A stretch of DNA of 10,804 bases from an uncultured Prevotellaceae bacterium (GCA_946415695.1 CAMKTM010000073.1:1-10804); one strand, 5' to 3'. Counted from the stretch's first letter, positions 1 to 6,771 are shown. Program-made: numbers and translations. Notes: a model not told the origin generated them from the letters alone.

Positions 1-706
1 TGTCCATCTTGTGCTTCGTCAAGTCCTCGACATCTATCTCGCGGAAGTTGCTGAGGCCGCAATGCAGGGTGACGAAAGCGAAGTCCACGCCCTTAATCTC
101 CATCATCTTCATCAGCTGGGGAGAGAAGTGTAGGCCTGCCGTAGGAGCTGTCACAGCACCTTCCTTCTCGGCAAAGATGGTCTGGAAGTTCTCGACGTCC
201 TCGGGAAGGACATCGCGCTTGATAATGTGCTTCGGGATGGGCGTCTCACCAAGAGCAAAGAGGGCATGCTTGAACTCCTCGTGTGTGCCGTCGAAGAGAA
301 AGCGCAGGGTGCGGCCGCGGCTTGTGGTGTTGTCAATCACCTCAGCCACCAGCGATTCGTCCTCGCCGAAGTAAAGCTTGTTGCCGATGCGAATCTTGCG
401 GGCAGGGTCAACCAGCACGTCCCAAAGGCGCATGTCCTTGTTCAGCTCGCGCAACAGGAACACCTCAATCTTGGCACCCGTCTTCTCCTTGTTGCCATAG
501 AGACGCGCGGGGAACACCTTCGTGTCGTTGAAGACGAAGACATCCTTCTCGTCGAAGTAGTTAAGCACATCGCGGAAGGAGTCATGATGCTCTATGACAC
601 CCTTCTTGGCATGGATGACCATGAGGCGGCAGTCGTCGCGGAATGGAGCAGGCTCCTGAGCAATGCGGTCCTCTGGAAGCTTGTACTTGAATTGTTGTAG
701 TTTCAT
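1..706 (-). CDS. queA: S-adenosylmethionine:tRNA ribosyltransferase-isomerase QueA (partial, C-terminus beyond window)
   Basis: QueA transfers and isomerises the ribosyl part of SAM onto 7-aminomethyl-7-deazaguanine at tRNA position 34, forming epoxyqueuosine in queuosine synthesis (family knowledge). The ATG is at 706-704 and 235 codons are readable before the window edge; complete members are about 350 residues. Visible family motifs are VFNDTKVFPARL (residues 58-69), LWDVLVDPARKIRIG (94-108) and the highly conserved GAVTAPTAGLHF (183-194), followed by TLHCGLSNFREI (213-224). No internal stop or frameshift is seen. It lies 101 nt downstream of truB on the same strand and is the last gene of the miaB-to-queA run visible here. 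The gap holds two tandem-repeat arrays and no recognisable promoter, so read-through from truB is likely. The missing C-terminus is due only to the window boundary. Confidence 0.95.
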   Translation of the reverse strand, partial: MKLQQFKYKLPEDRIAQEPAPFRDDCRLMVIHAKKGVIEHHDSFRDVLNYFDEKDVFVFNDTKVFPARLYGNKEKTGAKIEVFLLRELNKDMRLWDVLVDPARKIRIGNKLYFGEDESLVAEVIDNTTSRGRTLRFLFDGTHEEFKHALFALGETPIPKHIIKRDVLPEDVENFQTIFAEKEGAVTAPTAGLHFSPQLMKMMEIKGVDFAFVTLHCGLSNFREIDVEDLTKHKMD

Positions 707-713
707 GTTGTAT

Positions 714-760
714 TTGGTCGTTTGGTCGTTTAGGAAATTGGTCGTTTGGTCGTTTAGGGA
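714..760. repeat. Tandem GGTCGTTT octamers in the truB-queA gap
   Basis: TTGGTCGTTTGGTCGTTTAG occurs at 714-733 and again from 738, each copy followed by GGA or GGGA, giving two 22-23 nt repeats 24 nt apart. Each copy contains a doubled GGTCGTTT unit, and a further lone TTGGTCG follows at about 768-774. The array starts only 8 nt upstream of the queA ATG, so it forms most of the queA leader. No function is apparent. It looks like one half of a two-array element whose other half is the AATTATG array at 785-817. Confidence 0.85.
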
Positions 761-784
761 AAATAGCTTGGTCGCAGAAAGAAT

Positions 785-817
785 AATTATGAATTATGAA
801 TTAAGAATTATGAATTG
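785..817. repeat. Four-copy heptamer array (AATTATG) overlapping the truB stop
   Basis: Four consecutive 7-nt units, AATTATG, AATTATG, AATTAAG and AATTATG, run from 785 to 812, followed by a partial AATTG. Read on the minus strand the unit is CATAATT, which contains TAA. The truB stop codon (810-808) lies in the fourth unit, so the last residues of TruB (NNS) are encoded at the array edge. Confidence 0.9.
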
Positions 818-1500
818 TTTTCAAGCCACTGGGGGAAGTCTTCCACCTTCATGCAGTTCTCTACGCGGACATCGCCTACTCGGGTGCGCCGCAAGGCGAT
901 GAGATGTGCACCGCTTTCGAGGGCCTGCCCTATGTCGCGGGCCAAAGCGCGGATGTATGTGCCTTTGCTGCACACGACGCGAATGGTGGCTTGCATCTTC
1001 TCTTGATTGAAGTCGAGAAGTTCTATTTCATCTATGACGAGCACTTTTGGCTTCAGCTCCACTTCCTTACCGCGTCGGGCGAGGTCGTAAGCGCGTTTCC
1101 CTTCTATTTTGCAAGCTGAAAAGGCAGGCGGCACCTGCTCTATGCGTCCCAGGAACTTGTTCACGGCCTCGCGGACGAGTGTCTCGGTGATATGGGCTGT
1201 TGGATAAGTCTGGTCGATGGGTTTCTCGAGGTCGAAGCAAGGGGTTGTCGCACCGAGCTGAAGCGTAGCCACATATTCCTTGACGTGTGCTTGCAGCTCG
1301 TCGATGCGCTTCGTCGCTTTGCCTGTGCAGACCACCATCACGCCTGTCGCCAACGGGTCGAGCGTGCCGGCATGGCCCACCTTGAGCTTCTTCACCCCGA
1401 GCCGATGGCACAGCTGGCTGCGTATCTTGGCAACAAGGTTGAAGCTCGTCCACCTCAAAGGCTTGTCGAAGCAAAGTATCTCTCCCTCTATGAAGTCCAT
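808..1500 (-). CDS. truB: tRNA pseudouridine(55) synthase TruB
   Basis: TruB converts U55 in the T-loop of elongator tRNAs to pseudouridine. The 230-residue product carries the motif GHAGTLDPLATGV, with the presumed catalytic aspartate at residue 48, the same number as in E. coli. It also has KEYVATLQLGATT with the active-site tyrosine, PPAFSACKIEGKRAYDLAR, and the late motif CSKGTYIRALARDIG with GAHLIALRRTRVG. It ends soon after the catalytic domain, so there is no C-terminal PUA domain; the short form is common in several phyla. The ATG at 1500-1498 overlaps the uppP stop by one base (TAATG), which fixes the start and suggests translational coupling. The stop TAA lies inside a heptamer repeat array, so the extreme C-terminus may have been set by repeat expansion. 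Confidence 0.97.
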   Translation of the reverse strand: MDFIEGEILCFDKPLRWTSFNLVAKIRSQLCHRLGVKKLKVGHAGTLDPLATGVMVVCTGKATKRIDELQAHVKEYVATLQLGATTPCFDLEKPIDQTYPTAHITETLVREAVNKFLGRIEQVPPAFSACKIEGKRAYDLARRGKEVELKPKVLVIDEIELLDFNQEKMQATIRVVCSKGTYIRALARDIGQALESGAHLIALRRTRVGDVRVENCMKVEDFPQWLENNS

Positions 1501-2363
1501 TAGTCAACCATTACGAGTGAATGCCCCGTCCACAGGAGGCCGAGGATGATGATGCCCACGATGATGCGATAGACGCCGAAGGCCTTGAAGCCATACTTGG
1601 TGAGGAAGCTGACGAACCACTTCATGGCGAGCAGAGCCACCACGAAGGCCACCACGCATCCCAGCGCAAGCATCAGCAGATTGTCGCGCGTGGCCCAACT
1701 GGCATCGGCCTCATTGCCGAAGAAGAGTTGCAGCACGTCGAGTGCCGTGGCTGCTGCCATCGTGGGAACGGCCAGGAAGAACGAGAATTCTGCTGCTGCA
1801 CGGCGTGTAAGTTTTTGAGCCATGCCTCCGACGATGGTTGCCATCGAACGGGAAACGCCTGGTATCATGGCGATGCACTGGAACAGGCCGATGCGGAAGG
1901 CACGAGCCTCCGTCAGCTCTGTCCGTTCGCTGCCCTTGTTGAAGAGGCGGTCGCAGAAGAGCATGAAGACGCCACCCACGACCAGCATCACGGCCACCAC
2001 CTCGACGTTTTCAAGGAAGCGGTCGATGAGGCCGGACATCTTGCCGAGGAAGCCAATGACGATTGCTGGCACGAAAGCCACCAGAAGTTTCCAGTAGAAG
2101 TCCCATTTGTGAAGGAAGGCTTGCAGCGGGGTACTGCCGTAAGGAGCCGGCGTGCGGTTCAAGCGGAAGAAGCGGTTCCAGTAGAGGCACACGACGGAGA
2201 GGATGGCGCCGAACTGGATGATGATGGTAAAGGCCTTCACGAAGGGTGTGCTCTCCACGCCCAAGAGGTTCTGCGTGATAATCATGTGTCCCGTCGAGGA
2301 CACGGGCAGGAACTCCGTCAGCCCTTCCACGATAGCGATGATAATTGTCTCGAGTGCTGTCAT
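1500..2363 (-). CDS. uppP: Undecaprenyl-diphosphate phosphatase UppP (BacA family)
   Basis: Integral membrane phosphatase that recycles undecaprenyl pyrophosphate to the monophosphate lipid carrier used for peptidoglycan and polysaccharide export; the family confers bacitracin resistance when abundant. The 287-residue product has both signature motifs. The N-terminal one is EGLTEFLPVSSTGH, with E13, E17 and H26 as likely active-site residues. The second is PGVSRSMATIVGG from residue 168, with S171 and R172. Several hydrophobic segments cover most of the chain, including 94-107, 122-137, 225-245 and 264-283. Length is normal for the family. It starts 12 nt after the DUF3098 stop and its TAA overlaps the truB ATG by one base, so the three genes are almost certainly co-transcribed. 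Confidence 0.97.
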   Translation of the reverse strand: MTALETIIIAIVEGLTEFLPVSSTGHMIITQNLLGVESTPFVKAFTIIIQFGAILSVVCLYWNRFFRLNRTPAPYGSTPLQAFLHKWDFYWKLLVAFVPAIVIGFLGKMSGLIDRFLENVEVVAVMLVVGGVFMLFCDRLFNKGSERTELTEARAFRIGLFQCIAMIPGVSRSMATIVGGMAQKLTRRAAAEFSFFLAVPTMAAATALDVLQLFFGNEADASWATRDNLLMLALGCVVAFVVALLAMKWFVSFLTKYGFKAFGVYRIIVGIIILGLLWTGHSLVMVD

Positions 2364-2375
2364 GTCCGTGCCTCC

Positions 2376-2591
2376 TTATTTCTTTGTCTTAGGTTTGTAC
2401 ATGATGGCGAACATGATGAAGACGAAGCCGAAGAGGCTCACCAGAGGTGCCACCTTGATGCGGCGCACGCTGAAGATGTCGGCGTTGAAGACGCCTTCTG
2501 CACTTCCTTCGCCCGACATCAGCACAAGGCCAAGGATAACGATTGCCATGCCTATGGCCAGCAGAATGTAGTTCTTTTTACTAAATGCCAT
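2376..2591 (-). CDS. DUF3098 family small membrane protein
   Basis: A 71-residue protein with two predicted transmembrane helices (about residues 8-25 and 47-65), separated by a short polar stretch containing NADIFSVRRIKVAP, and a lysine-rich C-terminal tail (KPKTKK). I recognise it as the DUF3098 type, a Bacteroidetes protein of unknown function typically found between ftsX and uppP, exactly as here. The start at 2591 follows a four-copy ATTTACG-type array directly; the stop is 12 nt before uppP. The conserved position suggests an envelope or division role, but nothing in the sequence demonstrates one. Confidence 0.85.
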   Translation of the reverse strand: MAFSKKNYILLAIGMAIVILGLVLMSGEGSAEGVFNADIFSVRRIKVAPLVSLFGFVFIMFAIMYKPKTKK

Positions 2592-2594
2592 GTT

Positions 2595-2623
2595 ATTTAC
2601 GATTTAACGATTTACTGTTTACG
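2595..2623. repeat. Four-unit ATTTACG-type heptamer array upstream of DUF3098
   Basis: Four units, ATTTACG, ATTTAACG (one base longer), ATTTACT and GTTTACG, lie immediately before the DUF3098 ATG (minus strand). A near-identical array lies just upstream of mlaE at 10507-10535, so the same heptamer type is used at two distant junctions. Confidence 0.8.
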
Positions 2624-2730
2624 ATTTTTATGTGAGTCCGATGAAATCGATATTAGGGTTGTTGTTTGTTTCGGAGGTGTCCATGTCATCGATTCGGCTT
2701 TTCTGCTGAAACTCATCCCAAGGGTCTGTT

Positions 2731-2880
2731 TGGGGAAGAGCGTGGCCTTATTTCAATAAGAGCGTGCCTCGTTGGCAATAAAGGCGTGGCTTGTTGGCAA
2801 TAAAGGCGTGCCTCGTTCTCGGCGCTCTAGCGCCAAGGCGCGCTTTTTATGCGCGGAAGGCAATAAAGGCGTGCCTCGTT
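2731..2880. repeat. 22-nt tandem repeat array with interspersed GC-rich hairpins
   Basis: The 22-nt units share the core AAGGCGTGCCTC followed by GTT. The units starting at 2796 and 2859 are identical over all 22 nt. The 2774 unit differs at 2 positions, the 2752 unit at about 4, and the 2731 unit is degenerate. Between the last two units lie two perfect hairpins: GGCGCT/AGCGCC (2821-2834) and CGCGC/GCGCG with a 7-nt loop (2839-2855). The same unit recurs inverted at 6728-6771. Not a CRISPR: units abut without spacers of uniform length. Confidence 0.88.
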
Positions 2881-2994
2881 TTTGGAGATGACGTGCGATG
2901 ATTCCTTTTTTCGTAAAACTCACATTATTTATTAGGGTTACTTTTTTATATACGATTCCAAGATTTCTTTTCCCCTCTATAGGGGGGAAGGGGT

Positions 2995-3870
2995 TCAATA
3001 CAGCTCCGAGCCACGCATCTTCAGGCAATGGGTCACGGAAAAGAATGTGCAGACGATGGCCAGCACAAGTCCTATGACGAGGACGGAGAGGGCAGTGATG
3101 ACCAGGTTCTCCTGCGTCAGGTATTGCAGCACGCCATTGTCATATCTTGATGCCCAATAGATGCCGCCGAAGATGACTGCGTCAGCGATAATTGCCGAGA
3201 CGAAGCCTATCCAGAAGCCACGCACGAGGAAGGGCCGCCGGATAAAGCTCCACTTCGCGCCGACCAGCTTCATGGTGTGAATCACGAAGCGGTGGGCAAA
3301 GACGCTCAGGCGGACGGTATTGTTGATGAGGCTCAGGGAGATGATGACCAACAGCAGGGCGATGGCAAGCAGGAAGAAGGAGACGCGGTGAAGGTTCCTG
3401 TTTATGCTCTCCACCAAATCTTCCTGATACATCACGTCGGCCACGAGTTTCGACTGCCGCAACTCTTCGCTGATCCTTTGCAGGCTGTCGGCGGAAGAAT
3501 AATCGGGTTTCACCTTTATCTCCATCGAGATAGAAAAGGGATTGGCACCGAGGAATTCCGTGGGGTCGATGCCCATGCTTTCTATCTGCTCCTGCAAGGC
3601 CTGCTCGCGACTGATATAGTCGATGCTGCCGACGTAGCACAGCGTGTTCAGCGAGTCTTGCAGATGTTCTGCTTCTGCCGTTTGGGCATTATCGTCGAGC
3701 ACAACGGTGACAGTCAGGTTCTCCTTGACGCGGTCGGCCACAACGCGAGCCGTGAGCGAAAACAACACAATAAGCCCCAGGAGGATGAGCAGCAGGCTTA
3801 CACTGATGGTACTGGTAACGGCCTGCATCGTCCAAACTATCTTGCTTTTTCTTCTCTTCTTATTCGACAT
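2995..3870 (-). CDS. ftsX: Cell division protein FtsX (permease-like)
   Basis: FtsX pairs with the ATPase FtsE in the inner membrane and couples division to activation of peptidoglycan hydrolases in the periplasm. The 291-residue product has the expected topology: a basic cytoplasmic N-terminus (KKRRKSK), TM1 about 20-42, a periplasmic domain to about 160 with the NPF motif (GANPFSISMEIKV), and then TM2-TM4 about 163-184, 216-240 and 255-278. The family motif NTVRLSVFAHRFVIHTMKLVGA is at 184-205. It starts 43 nt after the miaB stop, across a CTTTTCAC-type repeat array, and no ftsE is present in the window. Downstream is DUF3098 after a repeat-rich gap. A small hairpin (CCCCT/AGGGG, 2972-2985) follows the stop but has no T-run in the transcribed direction, so it is not called a terminator. 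Confidence 0.95.
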   Translation of the reverse strand: MSNKKRRKSKIVWTMQAVTSTISVSLLLILLGLIVLFSLTARVVADRVKENLTVTVVLDDNAQTAEAEHLQDSLNTLCYVGSIDYISREQALQEQIESMGIDPTEFLGANPFSISMEIKVKPDYSSADSLQRISEELRQSKLVADVMYQEDLVESINRNLHRVSFFLLAIALLLVIISLSLINNTVRLSVFAHRFVIHTMKLVGAKWSFIRRPFLVRGFWIGFVSAIIADAVIFGGIYWASRYDNGVLQYLTQENLVITALSVLVIGLVLAIVCTFFSVTHCLKMRGSELY

Positions 3871-3874
3871 TCAC

Positions 3875-3941
3875 TTCCCTTTCACTTTTTCACATTTTCA
3901 CCCTTTCACCTTTTCACTCTTTCACCTTTTCACCTTTCAAC
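3875..3941. repeat. Octamer array (NYTTTCAC) spanning the miaB stop and miaB-ftsX gap
   Basis: Eight-nt units ending in TTTCAC follow each other from 3886 to 3933 (TTTTTCAC, ATTTTCAC, CCTTTCAC, CTTTTCAC, TCTTTCAC, CTTTTCAC), with degenerate units on both sides. On the minus strand the unit is GTGAAA-rich and supplies the TGA stop of miaB (3916-3914); MiaB's last residues LKGEKVKE are encoded by the array. It fills nearly the whole gap before the ftsX ATG. Confidence 0.88.
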
Positions 3942-5356
3942 GTTGCACTGCTGCTATCGGTAATGACGACGGAGACCGTCTGCCCTATCCGAAGGTCGCC
4001 CCGCGGCACGATGACCACCTTGTTCTGCCCCGTGCGGCCGAAGAGTTCGTCGCGGCTACGCTTGCTGACGCCTTCGATGAGGACGTCGTACTGCTGGCCG
4101 ATACAGCGGCGGTTGGCTTCTGCCGACAGCTCGTTCTGCAAGGCGATGATTTCGTTCAGCCTTCTTATCTTCACCTCTTCGGGCACATCGTCGGGAAGAT
4201 GCTTGCTCGCATACGTTCCGGGGCGTTCGCTGTACTTGAACATGAAGGCACTGTCGTAGCCCACCTCACGCATGAGGGAAAGGCTCTCCCTGTGGTCTTC
4301 CTCCGTCTCGCTGCAGTAGCCGACGAAGATGTCTGTCGTGATGGCGCAGTCGGGAATGATGCGACGTATGGCAGCCACACGGTCGAGGTACCACTCCCTC
4401 GTATATTTGCGGTTCATCAGCTTCAGGATGCGGTTGCTTCCGCTCTGCACAGGCAAATGGATGTGGTGGCAGATGTTCGGCTCTTCGGCAATGACGCGCA
4501 GCGTCTCGTCGCTCATATCCTTGGGATGCGACGTCGTGAAGCGCACCCTCATCTGCGGAACCTCGCGGGCGACGAGGCGCAATAGCTGAGGGAAAGAACA
4601 CTCTTTTAAAGGGGCAAGGGGCAAGGGGCAAGGGGCAAGAGGATTGATATTTGAGGGGACAGGGGAACCAATAGAACAGAAGCTATTCTCTTGCTCCTTG
4701 CTCCTTGCTCCTTGCTCCTCTCCAATAGGTCCGGGACTCTTATAGCTGTTCACGTTCTGCCCGAGCAGCGTCACCTCCTTGTAGCCACGCTCTTGCAGGT
4801 CGCGGCATTCGCGCAAGATGCTTTCCACGTCCCTGCTGCGCTCGCGGCCTCTGGTGTAGGGCACGATGCAGTAGTGGCAGAAGTTGTTGCAGCCTCGCAT
4901 GATGCTGACGAAGCCCGAAATGTGTGGTCCGCAGATGCGTTGCGGCACGATGTCGCGGTAAGTCTCTGTGGTGGAGAGCTCCACGTTGATGGCTTTCTGT
5001 CCGCATTCGGCCTGCGCAATCAGGTCTGGCAGCGTGAGGTAAGCGTCCGGTCCGGCCACGAGGTCGGCATGATGCGCCTCGATGAGTTGTTCCTTGACGC
5101 GCTCTGCCATGCAGCCGAGCACACCGATAATGATGCGGCGCCCCTGCTTCTTCTGCAAACTATGGTAGAAGTCGAGGCGTGAAAGTATCTTTTGTTCGGC
5201 ATTGTCGCGCACGGAGCAAGTGTTCAGGAACACGGCATCAGCCTCTTCCTGACGCTCCGTCACCTCATATCCTGCCATGCCCATCACGCTGGCCACAACT
5301 TCGCTGTCGGCCACGTTCATCTGGCATCCGTAAGTCTCAATGAGCAACTTCTTCAT
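3914..5356 (-). CDS. miaB: tRNA-2-methylthio-N6-dimethylallyladenosine synthase MiaB, with an in-frame repeat insertion
   Basis: Radical-SAM methylthiotransferase that converts i6A37 of tRNA to ms2i6A. From the ATG at 5356 it has 480 residues. The N-terminal domain has three cluster-binding cysteines (C11 in ETYGCQMN, C47 in NTCSVRDNAEQK, C82 in GVLGCMAER). The radical-SAM motif RGCNNFCHYCIVPYTRGRERSR has C156, C160 and C163. The conserved TTSHPKD and the C-terminal TRAM-like segment (about 400-470) follow. Residues about 208-252, between LLGQNVNSYK and SFPQLLRLVA, are extra relative to the family pattern and are encoded by an inverted heptamer-repeat element. An open frame extends to 5530, but it crosses a promoter box and lacks family similarity, so I start at 5356 (an ATG at 5362 is equally possible). 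The stop lies in another repeat array. Confidence 0.95.
   Translation of the reverse strand: MKKLLIETYGCQMNVADSEVVASVMGMAGYEVTERQEEADAVFLNTCSVRDNAEQKILSRLDFYHSLQKKQGRRIIIGVLGCMAERVKEQLIEAHHADLVAGPDAYLTLPDLIAQAECGQKAINVELSTTETYRDIVPQRICGPHISGFVSIMRGCNNFCHYCIVPYTRGRERSRDVESILRECRDLQERGYKEVTLLGQNVNSYKSPGPIGEEQGARSKEQENSFCSIGSPVPSNINPLAPCPLPLAPLKECSFPQLLRLVAREVPQMRVRFTTSHPKDMSDETLRVIAEEPNICHHIHLPVQSGSNRILKLMNRKYTREWYLDRVAAIRRIIPDCAITTDIFVGYCSETEEDHRESLSLMREVGYDSAFMFKYSERPGTYASKHLPDDVPEEVKIRRLNEIIALQNELSAEANRRCIGQQYDVLIEGVSKRSRDELFGRTGQNKVVIVPRGDLRIGQTVSVVITDSSSATLKGEKVKE
4601..4735. repeat. Inverted four-copy heptamer element inserted in frame in miaB
   Basis: Left arm: GGGGCAA four times at 4611-4638, then GAGGATT. 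Core: about 39 nt. Right arm: TATTCTC, then TTGCTCC four times at 4691-4718. The right arm's complement is GGAGCAA, so the arms pair over about 34 nt with one mismatch per unit, always the same G/A position. The extra segment is about 135 nt, a multiple of three. Neither heptamer contains a stop codon in any frame of the miaB strand. It encodes roughly GPIGEEQGARSKEQ, then NPLAPCPLPLAPLKEC. Exact edges of the insertion are inferred from where conserved MiaB sequence resumes. Confidence 0.85.
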
Positions 5357-5390
5357 ATACATAATAGGGTACACTTCCCCATTTTCGCCG

Positions 5391-5398
5391 CAAAGATA
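5391..5398 (-). promoter_or_regulatory. Bacteroidetes -7 box for miaB
   Basis: The minus strand reads TATCTTTG, matching the Bacteroidetes primary sigma factor consensus TAnnTTTG, about 30 nt before the miaB start. No good TTTG -33 element lies 19-21 nt upstream. Being inside the longer open frame, it argues against translation from any ATG upstream of 5362. It probably drives miaB through queA. Confidence 0.65.
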
Positions 5399-5456
5399 AT
5401 ACTTTTTTGTGAAATTTGCGATTTTAAGCCAACAAAATATGCCTTCCTGCTTGTTT

Positions 5457-5473
5457 ATGAGATGAAATCTCAT
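5457..5473. promoter_or_regulatory. Perfect dyad upstream of the miaB promoter
   Basis: ATGAGAT and ATCTCAT form a 7-bp inverted repeat around the trinucleotide GAA, about 60 nt upstream of the miaB -7 box. It could be an operator or just a small hairpin between ddh and miaB. The role is unknown. Confidence 0.35.
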
Positions 5474-5508
5474 GGGAAAGACAATTATATCGTGCTGTAA
5501 AGCATAAT

Positions 5509-5549
5509 GAAACAGCCAGCCCGCAAGCATAGTGCGAACTGGCTGTTTC
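5509..5549 (-). terminator. Hairpin terminator downstream of ddh
   Basis: An 11-bp perfect stem (GAAACAGCCAG at 5509-5519 with CTGGCTGTTTC at 5539-5549), plus an inner CGCA/TGCG pairing (5522-5525 with 5533-5536), begins about 30 nt past the ddh stop. In the ddh direction the stem ends in TGTTTC followed by ATTATGCTTT, a moderately T-rich tail. It separates ddh from the miaB transcription unit. Confidence 0.75.
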
Positions 5550-5578
5550 TTGTATTGTGCACTTCGCGCGGAAGGGCT

Positions 5579-6478
5579 TTACACCAGATGGCCGATGATT
5601 TGTTCTCGGTCGCCGGGGAGGTAGTCGATGACGGGTATTTCTATCATTGTGTAGGCGCCGGGCTGCTGTTTCATCGTGGCGCGGGCGGCGTTGACGAGCA
5701 CCTGAGCCGTGAGGGCAGGGTTGTTGATCTTCATGTTGAACTCGAAGAGCTGGTTGTGCGTCTGGCCGCTGACGCCCTTGCGGACGAGGTTGACGCCGTG
5801 GCCCACATCGTTCAGGGCATCCACGCTCTCCACCTGGAAGACGTGTGTCTCGTCGTGAGAGAAATAGGGGTCAGCCTTGATGGCCTTCGTCACCTCCTCG
5901 AGGCTTGCGCCGTCTTCCAGCTCGACATACACCATGCGGCGATGTATGCCTTCGCCCACGGGAATCGTCATCGAGAGGGCATCCTTCACGCCCGCCTTGC
6001 TGCGGACGCATACGCTGTGGCCCATCGAGCGGCCCGGGCCGAAGTTGGTGTAGGTGAGGCCCTTGGGAGCAAGGCTCTCCATCAGGGTGCGGACGATGCT
6101 GTCGCTGCCCGGATCCCATCCGGCGGATATGATGCTCACGGCGCCGTGCTGTTTGGCGGCAGCCGAGAGGGTGCGGCGCAGGTCGAGGATGGACGTGTGG
6201 ATGTCGAAGCTGTCGACGGTGTTGATGCCCAGGGCGAGACATTTCAGGGCGTGCTCCTCGACGGAACGCGTCGGCGTAGCCAGTATCGCCACATCCACTT
6301 TGCCCAGTTCCGTGATGTCCTTCACCACTTTATAGTCAGCCAGTTCGGCCGGTTTGTCGGCTGCGCCATTGCGGCGCACGATGCCTGCTATCTCCATGTC
6401 GGGAGCTGCCTGCAAAGCCTGAACGGTGTACTTCCCGATGTTGCCATACCCGACAACTGCAATTCTCAATTTTTCCAT
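5579..6478 (-). CDS. ddh: meso-diaminopimelate D-dehydrogenase
   Basis: NADPH-dependent enzyme that reductively aminates L-2-amino-6-oxopimelate (tetrahydrodipicolinate) to meso-DAP in one step. This bypasses the acylated intermediates and supplies peptidoglycan and lysine synthesis. The 299-residue product begins with a Rossmann fold, MEKLRIAVVGYGNIGKYTVQAL (GYGNIG at 10-15). It then shows family segments NTVDSFDIH (87-94), SAGWDPGSDSIVRTL (118-132), FGPGRSMGHSV (146-156) and HRRMVYVELEDG (179-190), which line the substrate pocket. Length fits the Bacteroidetes form. It stands alone: its own promoter is at 6520-6550, a terminator hairpin lies downstream, and the next gene leftwards, miaB, has its own promoter. 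Whether other DAP routes coexist cannot be told from this window. Confidence 0.93.
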   Translation of the reverse strand: MEKLRIAVVGYGNIGKYTVQALQAAPDMEIAGIVRRNGAADKPAELADYKVVKDITELGKVDVAILATPTRSVEEHALKCLALGINTVDSFDIHTSILDLRRTLSAAAKQHGAVSIISAGWDPGSDSIVRTLMESLAPKGLTYTNFGPGRSMGHSVCVRSKAGVKDALSMTIPVGEGIHRRMVYVELEDGASLEEVTKAIKADPYFSHDETHVFQVESVDALNDVGHGVNLVRKGVSGQTHNQLFEFNMKINNPALTAQVLVNAARATMKQQPGAYTMIEIPVIDYLPGDREQIIGHLV

Positions 6479-6519
6479 TTTTTATTTACTTTTAGTTACT
6501 ATTATCCCGTTTTCGCTTG

Positions 6520-6550
6520 CAAAGGTAGATATTTTTGCCATGATAAGCAA
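6520..6550 (-). promoter_or_regulatory. Promoter of ddh
   Basis: The minus strand has TACCTTTG (6527-6520), a full match to TAnnTTTG, about 42 nt before the ddh ATG. A TTGC at 6550-6547, 19 nt upstream, approximates the TTTG -33 element. Confidence 0.7.
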
Positions 6551-6727
6551 CAATATGTTTGAATTTGTTTGCTAAAGTGTTGAATTTTGTTCGCTGTTAG
6601 TCAAGGCGGAAACAAAAACAAGGACTCTCCACAATGTCAGCAGGCTCAATAGGGGAATGCGAAAAAACTTTACATTTCAGAAAGGAGACGCCTGCGGTTG
6701 GAAGCCATGCGGCATGGCGGGTTTTTC

Positions 6728-6771
6728 AACAAGGCACGCCTTTCTTGCAAACAAGGCACGCTCTTCTTGCA
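6728..6771. repeat. Two tandem 22-nt repeats, inverted relative to the 2731-2880 array
   Basis: Two 22-nt units (6728-6749 and 6750-6771) share AACAAGGCACGC and CTTGCA. The complement of the first matches the 2796-2817 unit at 19 of 22 positions. A degenerate third unit may lie near 6821-6842. As in the left array, a GC palindrome lies directly beside it (6704-6718). Confidence 0.85.

Larger units (their letters stand above)
2592..2994. other. 403-nt ftsX-DUF3098 intergenic region filled with repeats
   Basis: No credible gene is present. From the DUF3098 end it holds a four-copy heptamer array (2595-2623), then about 100 nt of unremarkable sequence. A 22-nt tandem array with GC-rich palindromes follows (2731-2880), then AT-rich sequence up to the ftsX stop. 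No TAnnTTTG box pointing towards DUF3098 was found, so DUF3098-uppP-truB-queA probably depend on read-through from miaB-ftsX or on an unrecognised promoter. Confidence 0.7.

Noticed and set aside
1521..2759. Long plus-strand open frame (412 codons) over uppP and DUF3098
   Set aside because: It is antisense to two clear genes, and its composition (very rich in His, Glu, Asp, Ala) is that of a shadow frame; no domain is recognisable.
2731..2880. CRISPR array
   Set aside because: 22-nt units abut one another, the only spacer-like gap is a pair of hairpins, and there are no cas genes in the window.
2972..2985. Rho-independent terminator after ftsX
   Set aside because: The CCCCT/AGGGG stem is short and is followed by A-rich rather than T-rich sequence in the transcribed direction.
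4601..4735. Frameshift or pseudogene status of miaB
   Set aside because: The frame is open throughout, the cluster-binding cysteines and the C-terminal domain are intact, and conserved sequence resumes in frame after the insert.
5363..5530. N-terminal extension of MiaB by up to 58 residues
   Set aside because: The extension crosses the TATCTTTG promoter box, resembles no MiaB N-terminus, and the family start MKKLLIETYGCQMN is at 5356.
5507..6562. Plus-strand open frame (351 codons) opposite ddh
   Set aside because: Antisense shadow of a well-conserved enzyme; it starts in the ddh terminator hairpin and has no family motif.
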